Below are positions 7,866 through 16,587 of a stretch of 64,000 bases of DNA, in pieces (positions within the stretch are counted from its first letter, which is position 1; every line of letters begins with the position of its first letter). This DNA is from Cellulosimicrobium protaetiae. Its GTDB lineage: Bacteria; Actinomycetota; Actinomycetes; Actinomycetales; Cellulomonadaceae. The translations under genes were made by a program, and so were the position numbers. The notes under the pieces were generated by a model. It was given only the letters and a program-made list of their open reading frames with translations. It was not told the DNA's origin and ran no database searches. The DNA is taken from the NCBI RefSeq assembly GCF_009708005.2, contig NZ_CP052757.1, forward strand, positions 1,178,001 to 1,242,000. The letters are read 5' to 3'.

Positions 7866-7917
7866 GGGCGGGCGGGCGGGCGGGCGGGCGGGCGGGCGGG
7901 CGGGCGGGCGGGCGGGC
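7866..7917 (+). repeat. (GGGC)13 tetranucleotide microsatellite
   Basis: Thirteen perfect GGGC copies, 34 bp before the ATG of the next gene. Perfect short repeats of this length are prone to slippage, and the G-runs could form a quadruplex. It lies between array B and the LLM gene start, in the expected promoter or leader. Confidence 0.97.
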
Positions 7918-7951
7918 GGAGGCAAGCGGACCCGTGTGGCAGGGTGACGGC

Positions 7952-8884
7952 ATGACCCAGATCGACCTGCGCATCTTCACCGAGCCCCAGCAGGGCGCCT
8001 CCTACGACGACCTCCTCGCGGTCGCGAAGGCCACCGAGGACCTCGGTTTCGACGCCTTCTTCCGCTCCGACCACTACCTCGTCATGGGCGACGGCGACGG
8101 CCTGCCCGGCCCGACCGACGCCTGGACGACGCTCGCGGGCCTCGCCCGCGAGACGAGCCGGATCCGGCTCGGCACGCTCGTGTCGTCGGCGACGTTCCGC
8201 CACCCCGGGGTGCTGGCGATCCAGGTCGCGCAGGTCGACCAGATGTCGGGAGGTCGCGTCGAGCTCGGGCTCGGCGCGGGCTGGTTCGCGCGCGAGCACG
8301 AGGCGTACGGCATCCCGTTCCCCGAGAAGCGGTTCGGGATCCTCGAGGAGCAGCTCGCGGTCATCACCGGGCTGTGGGAGACGCCGGTCGGCGAGACGTT
8401 CTCCTTCCGCGGCGAGCACTACACGCTCACCGACTCCCCGGCCCTGCCGAAGCCGGCGCAGGAGCGCGTCCCCGTGATCGTCGGCGGTCACGGGCCGCGG
8501 CGCACGCCGGCGCTCGCGGCCCGCTACGCGAGCGAGTTCAACGCCGCGTTCCCCGACCCGGGCGTGCTGCCCGAGCGGTTCGAGAACGTCCGCGCCGCGT
8601 GCCTCGACGCCGACCGCGACCCCGACTCGCTCGTGTACTCGGCGGCGTTCGTCGTCGCGGTCGGCAAGGACGAGGCGGAGTTCCGCCGTCGGGCCGACGC
8701 GATCGGCCGCGAGCCCGACGAGGTGCGCCGCAACGGCCTCGCCGGCACGGTGAGCGAGGTCGCGGACAAGATCGCGGCCGCCGCCGAGCAGGGCGCGACC
8801 CGGTTCTACCTCCAGGTGCTCGACCTGCACGACCTCGACCACCTCGACCTCATCGCGAGCGAGGTCGTGCCGCAGCTCCCCTGA
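7952..8884 (+). CDS. LLM class F420-dependent oxidoreductase
   Basis: 310 residues from ATG 7952. One luciferase-like barrel: AKATEDLGFDAFFRSDHYL, SRIRLGTLVSSATFRHPGVLA, MSGGRVELGLGAGWFAREHEAYG and VPVIVGGHGPRRTPALAARYA are family landmarks. The 'GAGWFAREHEAYGIPFP' version is typical of the actinobacterial F420-dependent subgroup. The substrate is unknown. Only a weak ribosome site (CAGGG) is seen. Expression might vary with the GGGC repeat just upstream (inference). Confidence 0.9.
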   Translation: MTQIDLRIFTEPQQGASYDDLLAVAKATEDLGFDAFFRSDHYLVMGDGDGLPGPTDAWTTLAGLARETSRIRLGTLVSSATFRHPGVLAIQVAQVDQMSGGRVELGLGAGWFAREHEAYGIPFPEKRFGILEEQLAVITGLWETPVGETFSFRGEHYTLTDSPALPKPAQERVPVIVGGHGPRRTPALAARYASEFNAAFPDPGVLPERFENVRAACLDADRDPDSLVYSAAFVVAVGKDEAEFRRRADAIGREPDEVRRNGLAGTVSEVADKIAAAAEQGATRFYLQVLDLHDLDHLDLIASEVVPQLP

Positions 8885-8890
8885 CCACCT

Positions 8891-8926
8891 GCCCGCGTCA
8901 CGCCGACGACCCGCCGCGACGCGGGC
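8891..8926 (+). terminator. Hairpin after LLM gene
   Basis: Perfect 9-bp arms GCCCGCGTC (8891-8899) and GACGCGGGC (8918-8926) with an 18-nt loop, 7 nt after the stop codon. No T-tract, as is common in actinobacteria. Confidence 0.5.
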
Positions 8927-9219
8927 ACCGGCGGTCGAGGGAGCTCGACAGCCCGCCTCCGTGTCCACCCGTCGGACGCCGGGCGCGCCGACGTCGTGAA
9001 TTCTCCGTTTCCGCGCGTGAACGCCTCGTTTCCGGCCCGTGCGCCTCTCCGCCGCGGGGAGCGCTCACCCGGCGGGGTGCGACGACGTCCGACCGGGCCG
9101 GGAACGGCACCGCACCAACGATCCGGGTCGCCACGACGGCGCAGCGCCGCGCCCCGCCCCGGACGTTCACATCCGGCAGGGCGCAGCATCGACCTCGTGA
9201 CGCGCCCCTCGCGTGACCC

Positions 9220-9248
9220 GTGACAAGGCCGCCGCGCACCGCTACGTT
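9220..9248 (+). promoter_or_regulatory. Sigma-70-like promoter of the glucan operon
   Basis: GTGACA (9220-9225), 17-bp spacer, TACGTT (9243-9248). If used, transcription would start near 9255, leaving an untranslated leader of about 290 nt before the GT2 ATG at 9549. Confidence 0.5.
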
Positions 9249-9297
9249 CGGCGCAGACGACGAGGTGGCCCGCTGGTGCGGGCCGCCTCGACCCGTC

Positions 9298-9348
9298 TCG
9301 GCCCACGTTCGACCTCGGCCCGCGTTCGACCTCGGCCCGCGTTCGACC
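9298..9348 (+). repeat. Three tandem 17-bp repeats in the GT2 leader
   Basis: TCGGCCC(A/G)CGTTCGACC at 9298-9314, 9315-9331 and 9332-9348; the last two copies are identical. They fall in the gene-free stretch 8927-9548, which otherwise shows no convincing ORF. They could be regulator sites or part of a structured leader. Confidence 0.9.
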
Positions 9349-9393
9349 GCCCCGGTCGTACCGCACGAGTCGCTCGGCACCGCCGCACGGCAG

Positions 9394-9424
9394 CACCACG
9401 TCACGACACGCACCACGTCACGAC
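9394..9424 (+). repeat. 14-bp direct repeat pair in the GT2 leader
   Basis: CACCACGTCACGAC occurs at 9394-9407 and 9411-9424, again with a 17-bp period, matching the spacing of the tandem repeats 50 bp upstream. Confidence 0.85.
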
Positions 9425-9548
9425 GCCGACGACGTCGCCGCACCCGGGCTCTCGACGACCCCGGCGGGCCCGCCCGCCGTCGTCCGCCGTCGGCCCGCCC
9501 GCGACCCCCGGGAGCCTGTGGATCCCGTCGAGAGCCGGAGGACACGCG

Positions 9549-11450
9549 ATGGCCGTCTCCGAGTTCGACCGCCTGGTCGTCACGCCCCGCCGCACTCAGC
9601 ACGCGCGGCCCGCGCCGATCGGCCCGAGGGCCGACGCCGACCGCCCCGCCGGCCCGCCGCGCGACGAGAACTCCGCCGCGCGCTCGCCGTCGCTCGTCAT
9701 GATCATGCTGCTCGCGACGCTCGGCGTCGTCGCGTACGCGGTGTTCCTGCTCAACCCCGCCAACCGCGGGGACGCCCTGCCGTACGTCATGGTCATCACG
9801 GCCGAGTCGGTGCTCGTCGCCCAGGCCCTGCTGGCGATGTGGACGGTGCTGTCGAGCGGCCACGACCCGCGCGGGTTCTCCTTCCACCACGCGAAGGACC
9901 GCCTGTTCGACGTCCCCGAGATCATCCGCGACGGCGCCGAGGACGACCCGACGCGCTGGAACCTCTACCTGCACGACCGCCCCGTCACGGTCGACGTCCT
10001 CATCACCACGTACGGCGAGGACCTCGACACCATCGCGCGCACGGTGCGGGCCGCCGTCGCGATCCGCGGCACGCACCGCACCTGGGTGCTCGACGACGGG
10101 CGCTCCGACGACGTCCGCGACCTCGCCGCGCAGCTCGGCGCCCGGTACGTGCGGCGCCTGTCGAGCAACGGCGCGAAGGCCGGCAACGTCAACCACGCGC
10201 TCGCGATCGCGAAGGGCGACTACTTCGTCATCCTCGACGCCGACTTCGTCGCCAAGCCCGACTTCCTCGTCGAGACCGTGCCCTTCTTCGTCAAGGACGA
10301 CGTCGCGTTCGTCCAGACCCCGCAGACGTACGGCAACCTCGACAACCTCATCTCGCGCGGCGCCGGGTACATGCAGGCCGTGTTCTACCGGTTCGTGCAG
10401 CCGGGCCGGAACCGCTTCAACGCCGCGTTCTGCGTCGGCACCAACGTGATCTTCCGCCGGGCCGCGATCGACGACATCGGCGGCATGCACACCGACTCCA
10501 AGTCCGAGGACGTGTGGACGTCGCTCATGCTCCACGAGCGCGGCTGGAAGACCGTCTACATCCCCACGACGCTCGCGGTGGGCGACACCCCCGAGACCGT
10601 CGAGGCCTACACCAAGCAGCAGCTGCGCTGGGCCACCGGCGGGTTCGAGATCCTCCTCCAGCACAACCCGCTCAGCCCGCGCCGCACCCTCACGCTCGAC
10701 CAGCGGCTCCAGTACACCGTCACCGCGACGCACTACCTCGCGGGCATCGCACCGCTCGTGCTGCTGCTCGTCCCGCCGCTGCAGATCTACCTCGACCTCA
10801 CGCCCATGAACCTCACCATCTCGTGGGGCACGTGGCTGCTCTACTACGCCGGGTTCTACGTCCTGCAGATCGCCATCGCGTTCTTCACGCTCGGGTCGTT
10901 CCGGTGGGAGGTGCTCATGCTCGCGTCCGTGTCGTTCCCCATCTACACCAAGGCCCTGTGGAACGCGCTGACCGGCAAGGAGCAGGCCTGGCACGTGACC
11001 GGGAGCAAGGGCAGGGTCACGTCGCCGTTCAACTACATGATCCCGCAGGTGCTGTTCTTCGCGTTCCTGCTCGTGACGTCGGTGGTGGGGGTCTGGAAGG
11101 AGTGGGGCGACCCGATGCCGAGCCTCGCGCTCGCGTGGAACGTCACGAACACGGTGATCCTCGGGGCGTTCGTCGTGACGGCTCTCCGGGAGTCGCGGGC
11201 GGCTCGGCTGGTCGTCCAGGAGGGTGGGCGTTCCGTCCGGCCACCCCACCTCGCCACCTCGCGGTCGGCTCACCCGGAGTCGTCTCCGGCCTCGTGGTCG
11301 GCCCGACCGGCGTCGTCGGTCGTCGACGGGGCGTTGTCGGCGCAGCTCGGCGTCGAGGTGACGGTCGGCGCCCCGACGCGGGCCGGGCGGCGGAGGGCGC
11401 GCCGTGACGAGAGCTCGTCGACGTCTGGACCTACCGGAGGTGTCGCATGA
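9549..11450 (+). CDS. Family 2 processive glycosyltransferase (cellulose/curdlan synthase-like)
   Basis: 633 residues from ATG 9549. Two N-terminal TM helices (about 48-65 and 74-95) precede the GT2 catalytic domain with the processive D,D,D,QxxRW set: TYGED (D158), DAD (230-232), SED (D321) and QQLRW (357-361). Further TM helices (about 390-560) form the polymer channel. An Arg/Ser-rich tail ends the protein. No PilZ domain is visible, unlike cellulose synthase BcsA but like curdlan synthase CrdS, which is of similar length. The enzyme would polymerise UDP-sugar and extrude the chain across the membrane. The stop overlaps the adaptor gene (ATGA). The GH81 partner suggests a beta-1,3-glucan product (inference). 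Confidence 0.9.
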   Translation: MAVSEFDRLVVTPRRTQHARPAPIGPRADADRPAGPPRDENSAARSPSLVMIMLLATLGVVAYAVFLLNPANRGDALPYVMVITAESVLVAQALLAMWTVLSSGHDPRGFSFHHAKDRLFDVPEIIRDGAEDDPTRWNLYLHDRPVTVDVLITTYGEDLDTIARTVRAAVAIRGTHRTWVLDDGRSDDVRDLAAQLGARYVRRLSSNGAKAGNVNHALAIAKGDYFVILDADFVAKPDFLVETVPFFVKDDVAFVQTPQTYGNLDNLISRGAGYMQAVFYRFVQPGRNRFNAAFCVGTNVIFRRAAIDDIGGMHTDSKSEDVWTSLMLHERGWKTVYIPTTLAVGDTPETVEAYTKQQLRWATGGFEILLQHNPLSPRRTLTLDQRLQYTVTATHYLAGIAPLVLLLVPPLQIYLDLTPMNLTISWGTWLLYYAGFYVLQIAIAFFTLGSFRWEVLMLASVSFPIYTKALWNALTGKEQAWHVTGSKGRVTSPFNYMIPQVLFFAFLLVTSVVGVWKEWGDPMPSLALAWNVTNTVILGAFVVTALRESRAARLVVQEGGRSVRPPHLATSRSAHPESSPASWSARPASSVVDGALSAQLGVEVTVGAPTRAGRRRARRDESSSTSGPTGGVA

Positions 11451-12178
11451 CCTGGTCGAACCGGATCCGACTCGTGGGCGGGCTGCTCGTGGTCGTGCTC
11501 GTGTGCGCGGCGCTCACGCTCGTCATGAACCGGCGCCTCGGGCAGGCGACGAGCACGACCGCGACGATCCGCGCGGAGGTGCTCGACGTCGGCAGCGACT
11601 ACGCGGGGACCGTCACCGCGGCGGAGGTCGCCGAGGGGGACGAGGTCGCCGCGGGCGACCCGCTGTTCACCGTGAGCAGCCTGACGCTCCAGCACGACAT
11701 CGCGCTCGGCCTCGTCAGCGCCGACACCTCCGCGTACCAGGTGGCACCCGACGGGACCATCACGCTCGTCGCGCCCTACGACGCCGTGGTCACCCACGTC
11801 GCGGCCCGCGAGGGAGGGTTCGTCCAGGCGGGCGAGGTCGTCGCGTCGCTCGAGCGGGAGGGGTCGCTGTTCGTCGACGCCCGCCTCACTCTCGACCCGA
11901 GCGACTTCGCGCGCGTGCGTCAGGGCGCGGAGGTCACGGTCGTCCTGCCGAACCAGGCGGAGGTCGTGGGCGAGGTCGCGTCGGTCGCGGTGCAGAACAC
12001 CGCCAACCAGGCGGAGGCCACGGTCGAGGTCACGAGCGACGCGCTCGTGCGCGGCGCGGAGCACGGTCTCGTCGCCTCGGGCACGCCCGTCACGGCGAGC
12101 ATCGAGCTGCATGACGACGGCCCGCTCGCCGGGGTCGACGAGTCGTTCGGCGCGTTCCTCCGCAAGGTGGGGCTGTGA
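11447..12178 (+). CDS. HlyD-like single-TM adaptor protein
   Basis: 243 residues. One N-terminal TM helix (about 8-27), then an extracytoplasmic domain built of a split lipoyl/barrel-sandwich hybrid motif: AEVLDVGSDYAGTVTAAEVAEGDEVAAGDPLF pairs with ITLVAPYDAVVTHVAAREGGFVQAGEVVASL. A beta-barrel region follows. This is the membrane-fusion (HlyD) architecture without the long coiled coil. In rhizobial mixed-linkage glucan synthesis a similar protein (BgsB) partners the GT2 synthase. It overlaps the genes on both sides, so it is probably a subunit or export partner of the synthase. Confidence 0.82.
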   Translation: MTWSNRIRLVGGLLVVVLVCAALTLVMNRRLGQATSTTATIRAEVLDVGSDYAGTVTAAEVAEGDEVAAGDPLFTVSSLTLQHDIALGLVSADTSAYQVAPDGTITLVAPYDAVVTHVAAREGGFVQAGEVVASLEREGSLFVDARLTLDPSDFARVRQGAEVTVVLPNQAEVVGEVASVAVQNTANQAEATVEVTSDALVRGAEHGLVASGTPVTASIELHDDGPLAGVDESFGAFLRKVGL

Positions 12179-14334
12179 CGCCCCGCCGGGGTCGACCCGT
12201 GCGTCGCGAGGTCGACCTCCCGAAGGTCCATCTCGGTCGTACGGGCCGATCTCGCGGCTGGACAGCCGTGGCGGTGCTCGCGACGGCGACCCTCGTCGCC
12301 GGGTGCGGGTTGTTCGAGTCGGATGCGGCGCCCGGGCCGACCGGTGCACCCGGGGCGGGCTCCTCCGTCGGGCACCCCGCCGCGGACCTGACGGGCGCGG
12401 CGCCCGACGTGGACCCGTCGATCCTGCCGCAGGAGTCGGTCGCGCCGATGCCCGCGGCGCGGCTCGCCGACGGGCTCGTCCCGCCGACCAACCGGTGGTT
12501 CTCGGGGCTCGTGTTCGGCGACGAGCCGCTGCCCGTGTTCCCCGTGCCGCTCGCGTTCGGCGTGACCGACGGGGGGTTCGCGTTCGGCCTGCCCGACGTC
12601 GAGATCACCGAGCAGTCGATCCTCGGCCCGTTCGTGCCGCAGGTCGGCGTGGACGTCGGGGCGGCGACGGTCGTCGTCACCGCCTACGACACGACGTCCG
12701 TCACGCTCGACCTGCTCGACGGCGGGGGCACCGCCCTCGGCACGGTGACCCTCGTGGAGGGGTCGCCCGTGCTGCGGTACACCGCGGCGACCGACCAGTC
12801 GGCGGCGCTCGCCGTCGCGTTCGACGCGGTGGACGGGCTCCTCGCGGCCGAGGCGGGCGGGCGCGAGTACGTGCTGGTCGGGGCCGAGGACGCGCTGTCC
12901 GACGACGGCCGGTCGCTCGACCTCTCCGCGGGCGACTCCGTCGCGTGGTTCCCCGTGCCCGACGACGCCCCGGACGGCGCCGTCGCGACGCTCGCCGAGG
13001 CGGCCGCGCACCCCGTGACGGGCACGACGCTCGCCTACGGCGTGGCCGACGACGCCGTGACCACGGCCATCACCTACGAGACCGGCGGCGACGCGCCGGG
13101 GTCGGGGACCGTCGTCGTGCGCCTGCCGCACCAGGGGGAGAGCGACGGCGCGACGTGCGACCTGGGGACCTACGCGACCGTGCGCGGGACCGTCGACGTC
13201 TGCACGGCGAGCACTCTCGCGTGGACGAGCCCCGCCGTCGAACCCGCCGGGGCGCTCGACGTCACCGGGCTGGGCGAGGAGGAGAAGACCGAGCTCGCCG
13301 ACCAGGTGCGGGCCGACGCGTCCGCGCTCGAGCCGCGGCCGTCGGACACGTACTTCGGCGGCAAGGCGCTCGCGCGCGACGCGAACCTGCTCTCGCTGGC
13401 CGAGCAGCTCGGGCTCGACGACGTCGCGACGCCGCTGCGCGAGGACCTCGCCGCCGCGCTGCGCGAGTGGGCCGGGCCCGCGGGGTGCGAGGAGAGCGAC
13501 GCGCGGTGCTTCGTCTACGACCCCGAGGTGCGCAGCGTCGTCGGCAGGACGCCGTCGTTCGGCTCGGACGAGCTCAACGACCACCACTTCCACTACGGGT
13601 ACTTCCTCTACGCCGCGGGCGCGGTGGCGGCCGGCGACCCGGCGCTCGCGGCCGACCTCGCGCCCGTGCTCGACCTGCTCGCGGCGGACGTCGCGGCGGG
13701 CGCGAGCAGCGGCGACTTCCCGGCCCTGCGCGTGTTCGACGCGTACGCGGGCCACTCGTGGGCGTCCGGGTACGCACCGTTCGCGGACGGCAACAACCAG
13801 GAGTCCGCGTCCGAGGCGGTGTCCGCGTGGAACGGGCTCGCGCTGTGGGCGCAGGCGTCGGGGGACGCGACGCTCGAGACGCAGGCGCGCTGGCTGCTGT
13901 CCGCCGAGGCGGCGTCGGCGCGCGCGTACTGGACCGACTTCGACCGCGACGACCCCGCCCTCGACGGGTTCGGGCACACCGTGACGTCGCTCGTGTGGGG
14001 CGGCAAGCGCGACTGGGCCACGTGGTTCAGCGCCGAGCCGAGCGCGATGCTCGGCATCCTCGTCCTGCCGATGCAGCCCGTCGCCGGGTACCTCGCGGGC
14101 GACCCGGAGCGCGTCCGGGCCAACCTCGACGAGGCGCTCGGCGGCCCGCGCGACGACCCCGCGTCGTGGGACGTGATGTTCGGCGACCAGCTCCTCATGT
14201 ACGCGGCGCTCGCCGGCCCGGACGACGCCGCGGCAGCACTGGACGTCGCCCGGGCCCTGCCGGACGAACGCGTCGACGACGGCAACACCCGCAGCTACCT
14301 CCTCGCATGGCTCCTGGTGCACGCGACGGCGTAG
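12175..14334 (+). CDS. GH81 endo-beta-1,3-glucanase, predicted lipoprotein
   Basis: 719 residues from GTG 12175 (GTGA overlap with the adaptor). A signal segment ends in the lipobox LVAGC, so Cys44 would be lipidated and the enzyme anchored outside the cell. The body matches glycoside hydrolase family 81: PTNRWFSGLVF near the start, NDHHFHYGYFLYAAG with the probable acid Asp469, and DGNNQESASEA with Glu543 and Glu547, equal in spacing to the catalytic Glu pair of fungal Eng2. The family cleaves beta-1,3-glucan (laminarin, curdlan) by inversion. Its place third in a glucan-synthase operon parallels BcsZ in cellulose operons, suggesting editing or release of the nascent polymer. Confidence 0.9.
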   Translation: MTPRRGRPVRREVDLPKVHLGRTGRSRGWTAVAVLATATLVAGCGLFESDAAPGPTGAPGAGSSVGHPAADLTGAAPDVDPSILPQESVAPMPAARLADGLVPPTNRWFSGLVFGDEPLPVFPVPLAFGVTDGGFAFGLPDVEITEQSILGPFVPQVGVDVGAATVVVTAYDTTSVTLDLLDGGGTALGTVTLVEGSPVLRYTAATDQSAALAVAFDAVDGLLAAEAGGREYVLVGAEDALSDDGRSLDLSAGDSVAWFPVPDDAPDGAVATLAEAAAHPVTGTTLAYGVADDAVTTAITYETGGDAPGSGTVVVRLPHQGESDGATCDLGTYATVRGTVDVCTASTLAWTSPAVEPAGALDVTGLGEEEKTELADQVRADASALEPRPSDTYFGGKALARDANLLSLAEQLGLDDVATPLREDLAAALREWAGPAGCEESDARCFVYDPEVRSVVGRTPSFGSDELNDHHFHYGYFLYAAGAVAAGDPALAADLAPVLDLLAADVAAGASSGDFPALRVFDAYAGHSWASGYAPFADGNNQESASEAVSAWNGLALWAQASGDATLETQARWLLSAEAASARAYWTDFDRDDPALDGFGHTVTSLVWGGKRDWATWFSAEPSAMLGILVLPMQPVAGYLAGDPERVRANLDEALGGPRDDPASWDVMFGDQLLMYAALAGPDDAAAALDVARALPDERVDDGNTRSYLLAWLLVHATA

Positions 14335-14342
14335 CACCGCCT

Positions 14343-14406
14343 CCCGCCGAACCCGGGTCGTCGCCGGGCTCGTCGATCTGGGTGCGACAACCCCTGGTTC
14401 GGCGGG
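14343..14406 (+). terminator. Long-loop inverted repeat after GH81 gene
   Basis: CCCGCCGAACC (14343-14353) pairs perfectly with GGTTCGGCGGG (14396-14406) across a 42-nt loop, just after the stop codon. It may end the glucan operon; the long loop makes this uncertain. Confidence 0.4.
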
Positions 14407-14457
14407 GCACTACCCTGCTCCGGGGGTCTTCACACGAACTTCACGGACGGGAGAGAC

Positions 14458-15792
14458 ATGAGCGCCATCGGGTGGCGGTTGCACGGGAACGGGAAGACGG
14501 TGGCGCCGGGGGACGTCGTCGACCCGGACGAGCGGCTGACCTGGCCGCGGACCATCGGGATCGGCATGCAGCACGTCGTCGCCATGTTCGGCGCGACGTT
14601 CCTCGTGCCGCTCCTCACCGGGTTCTCGCCCGCGACCACGCTGTTCTTCTCCGCGATCGGCACCGTCGGGTTCCTGCTCATCACGCGCAACCGGCTCCCC
14701 AGCTACCTCGGGTCGAGCTTCGCGTTCATCGCGCCGATCGGGGCCGCGACGGCGTCGCAGGGCCAGTCCGTCGCCGTCGGCGGCATCCTCGTCACCGGGC
14801 TCGTGCTCGCCGCGGTCGGCCTGCTCGTGCACGTCGCGGGCGCGCGGTGGATCGACGTCGTCATGCCGCCGATCGTCACGGGCACGATCGTCGCGCTCAT
14901 CGGTCTCAACCTCGCCCCGGCGGCGTGGGGGAACTTCCAGCAGGCGCCGGTCACGGCCGTCGTGACGCTGACCGCGATCATCCTCGTGAGCGTCCTGTTC
15001 AAGGGCATCATCGGGCGCCTGTCGATCCTCGTCGGCGTGATCGTCGGGTATGTCGTCGCGGTCCTCCAGGGGGAGGTGACGTTCGACGAGGTCCGCCGCG
15101 CCGACTGGATCGGGTTCCCCGAGTTCGTCACCCCGACGTTCGACGTCGCCGTGCTCGGCCTGTTCGTCCCGGTCGTGCTCGTGCTCATCGCGGAGAACGT
15201 GGGGCACGTGAAGTCGGTCGCCGCGATGACCGGCAAGAACCTCGACGACCTCACCGGTCGCGCGCTCTTCGCGGACGGCCTCGCGACGACGCTCGCGGGC
15301 GTCGGCGGAGGGTCCGGCACGACGACGTACGCCGAGAACATCGGCGTCATGGCCGCGACCCGTGTCTACTCGACCGCGGCGTACTGGGTCGCGGCGGCCA
15401 CCGCCCTCGTGCTCTCGCTCTCGCCGAAGTTCGGCGCGCTCATCGCGACGATCCCCGCCGGGGTCCTCGGCGGCGCGGCGACGATGCTCTACGGCATGAT
15501 CGGCATCCTCGGCGCTCGCATCTGGGTGCAGAACAAGGTCGACTTCTCCGACCCGGTGAACCTCACGACCGCGGCCGTGCCGCTCGTCATCGGCATCGCG
15601 AACTTCACCTGGGCGGTCGGCGACCTCACGTTCGAGGGCATCGCGCTCGGCACCGCCGCGGCGCTCGTGATCTACCACCTCATGCGGAACATCGCGCGGT
15701 GGCGCGGCACGACCCAGGAGCCCGCCAGCCCGGCGTCGGCCCCCGGCGGCGACGAGCCGATCGTCCCCGACGCGACCGAGGACGCCCGCTGA
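14458..15792 (+). CDS. uraA: NCS2 family uracil permease
   Basis: 444 residues with about 14 hydrophobic segments. Family landmarks are GIGMQHVVAMFGATFLVP at the N-terminus, LPSYLGSSFAFIAP, IAENVGHVKSV and GGGSGTTTYAENIGVMAATRVYS. The last two are typical of uracil rather than xanthine members and contain the conserved substrate-site acidic residues. It imports uracil by proton symport in the plasma membrane for pyrimidine salvage. ATG 14458 follows GGGAGAGA. No pyr genes are adjacent, so it is probably a single-gene unit. Confidence 0.9.
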   Translation: MSAIGWRLHGNGKTVAPGDVVDPDERLTWPRTIGIGMQHVVAMFGATFLVPLLTGFSPATTLFFSAIGTVGFLLITRNRLPSYLGSSFAFIAPIGAATASQGQSVAVGGILVTGLVLAAVGLLVHVAGARWIDVVMPPIVTGTIVALIGLNLAPAAWGNFQQAPVTAVVTLTAIILVSVLFKGIIGRLSILVGVIVGYVVAVLQGEVTFDEVRRADWIGFPEFVTPTFDVAVLGLFVPVVLVLIAENVGHVKSVAAMTGKNLDDLTGRALFADGLATTLAGVGGGSGTTTYAENIGVMAATRVYSTAAYWVAAATALVLSLSPKFGALIATIPAGVLGGAATMLYGMIGILGARIWVQNKVDFSDPVNLTTAAVPLVIGIANFTWAVGDLTFEGIALGTAAALVIYHLMRNIARWRGTTQEPASPASAPGGDEPIVPDATEDAR

Positions 15793-15834
15793 CGGAGCCC
15801 CCACCTGACGTCGAACCCGGGATCGCTCGCGCTG

Positions 15835-15864
15835 CCCGGGCCGAGGGCTCGGCGCCGGCCCGGG
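15835..15864. terminator. Hairpin between convergent uraA and GNAT genes
   Basis: CCCGGGCC (15835-15842) and GGCCCGGG (15857-15864) pair perfectly across a 14-nt GC-rich loop, in the convergent intergenic region. It could stop transcription in both directions. Confidence 0.4.
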
Positions 15865-15926
15865 GTCTCTCCCCAGGACGAGGCGCACGTGAGGAACGAG
15901 CCCGGGTTCGGCGAGGGGCGGGGTGC

Positions 15927-16535
15927 CTAGAGGCGCCGGCCCAGCAGCAGGCCTTCGGGGACGTCGAGGCGGGTGAAGCCGAGGTGCTCGTAGAAGCCGA
16001 TCGCGGAGACGTTGTCCTCCGAGACGCCCAGGTGGACGCCGGGGGAGCCGGCTGCGCGGAGGGCGTCGAACAGCGTGCCGAGCAGACGGCGGCCGTTGCC
16101 GCCGCCCTGGGCGGCGGGGAGCAGGTCGACGTGGAGGTGCGAGGGGTAGTCGCCGAGCACGGATCGCTCCGTGAGGTGCGGGCGGTGGATCTGCGCGACG
16201 AGCGCCTCGTCGCGCGACCCCTCCGGGAAGCTGCCGAGGGGGTACCTCTCGCGCAGCGGCGGCCACCACTCCCGCTCGGACCGGGCCTCGAACGCCGCCG
16301 TGTCCCGCGCGCCGAGCACGTAGCCCGCGGCCACGCCGTCGGCCTCCACGACGAACGCGAGGTCCGGTTCGAGGGCGAGGTACGCCCCGAGGTAGACCTC
16401 GCCGAGCAGCCGCGGGTCCGCGTACAGCGCGGTCGCGTCGCCGCCGGACGCACCGGTCCGCAGGCAGATCTCGTACAGGCGGTCGACCTCGGCGGGGTCG
16501 GTGGTCCGGGCGGGCCGGAGGGGCAGGGTGCTCAT
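15927..16535 (-). CDS. GNAT family N-acetyltransferase
   Basis: 202 residues from ATG 16535; a longer open frame to 16676 enters the next gene. The C-terminal half holds the acetyl-CoA motif: SHLHVDLLPAAQGGGNGRRLLGTLFDALR (Q/RxxGxG/A-type loop QGGGNGR), then GVHLGVSEDNVSAIGFYEHLGF. N-terminal part LRPARTTDPAEVDRLYEICLRTG resembles the group of predicted acetyltransferases often linked to sugar or glycoside-hydrolase substrates. The acceptor is unknown. Confidence 0.85.
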   Translation of the reverse strand: MSTLPLRPARTTDPAEVDRLYEICLRTGASGGDATALYADPRLLGEVYLGAYLALEPDLAFVVEADGVAAGYVLGARDTAAFEARSEREWWPPLRERYPLGSFPEGSRDEALVAQIHRPHLTERSVLGDYPSHLHVDLLPAAQGGGNGRRLLGTLFDALRAAGSPGVHLGVSEDNVSAIGFYEHLGFTRLDVPEGLLLGRRL

Positions 16536-16587
16536 GGGTACCGTTCGGCGGTCGTGAGGCCCGGCGAGAGCCGGGCGCGGGACGTGC

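Noticed and set aside
9549-11450. Cellulose synthase BcsA under c-di-GMP control
   Set aside because: No PilZ motifs (RxxxR, D/NxSxxG) are visible in the C-terminal part, and no other bcs genes are present.
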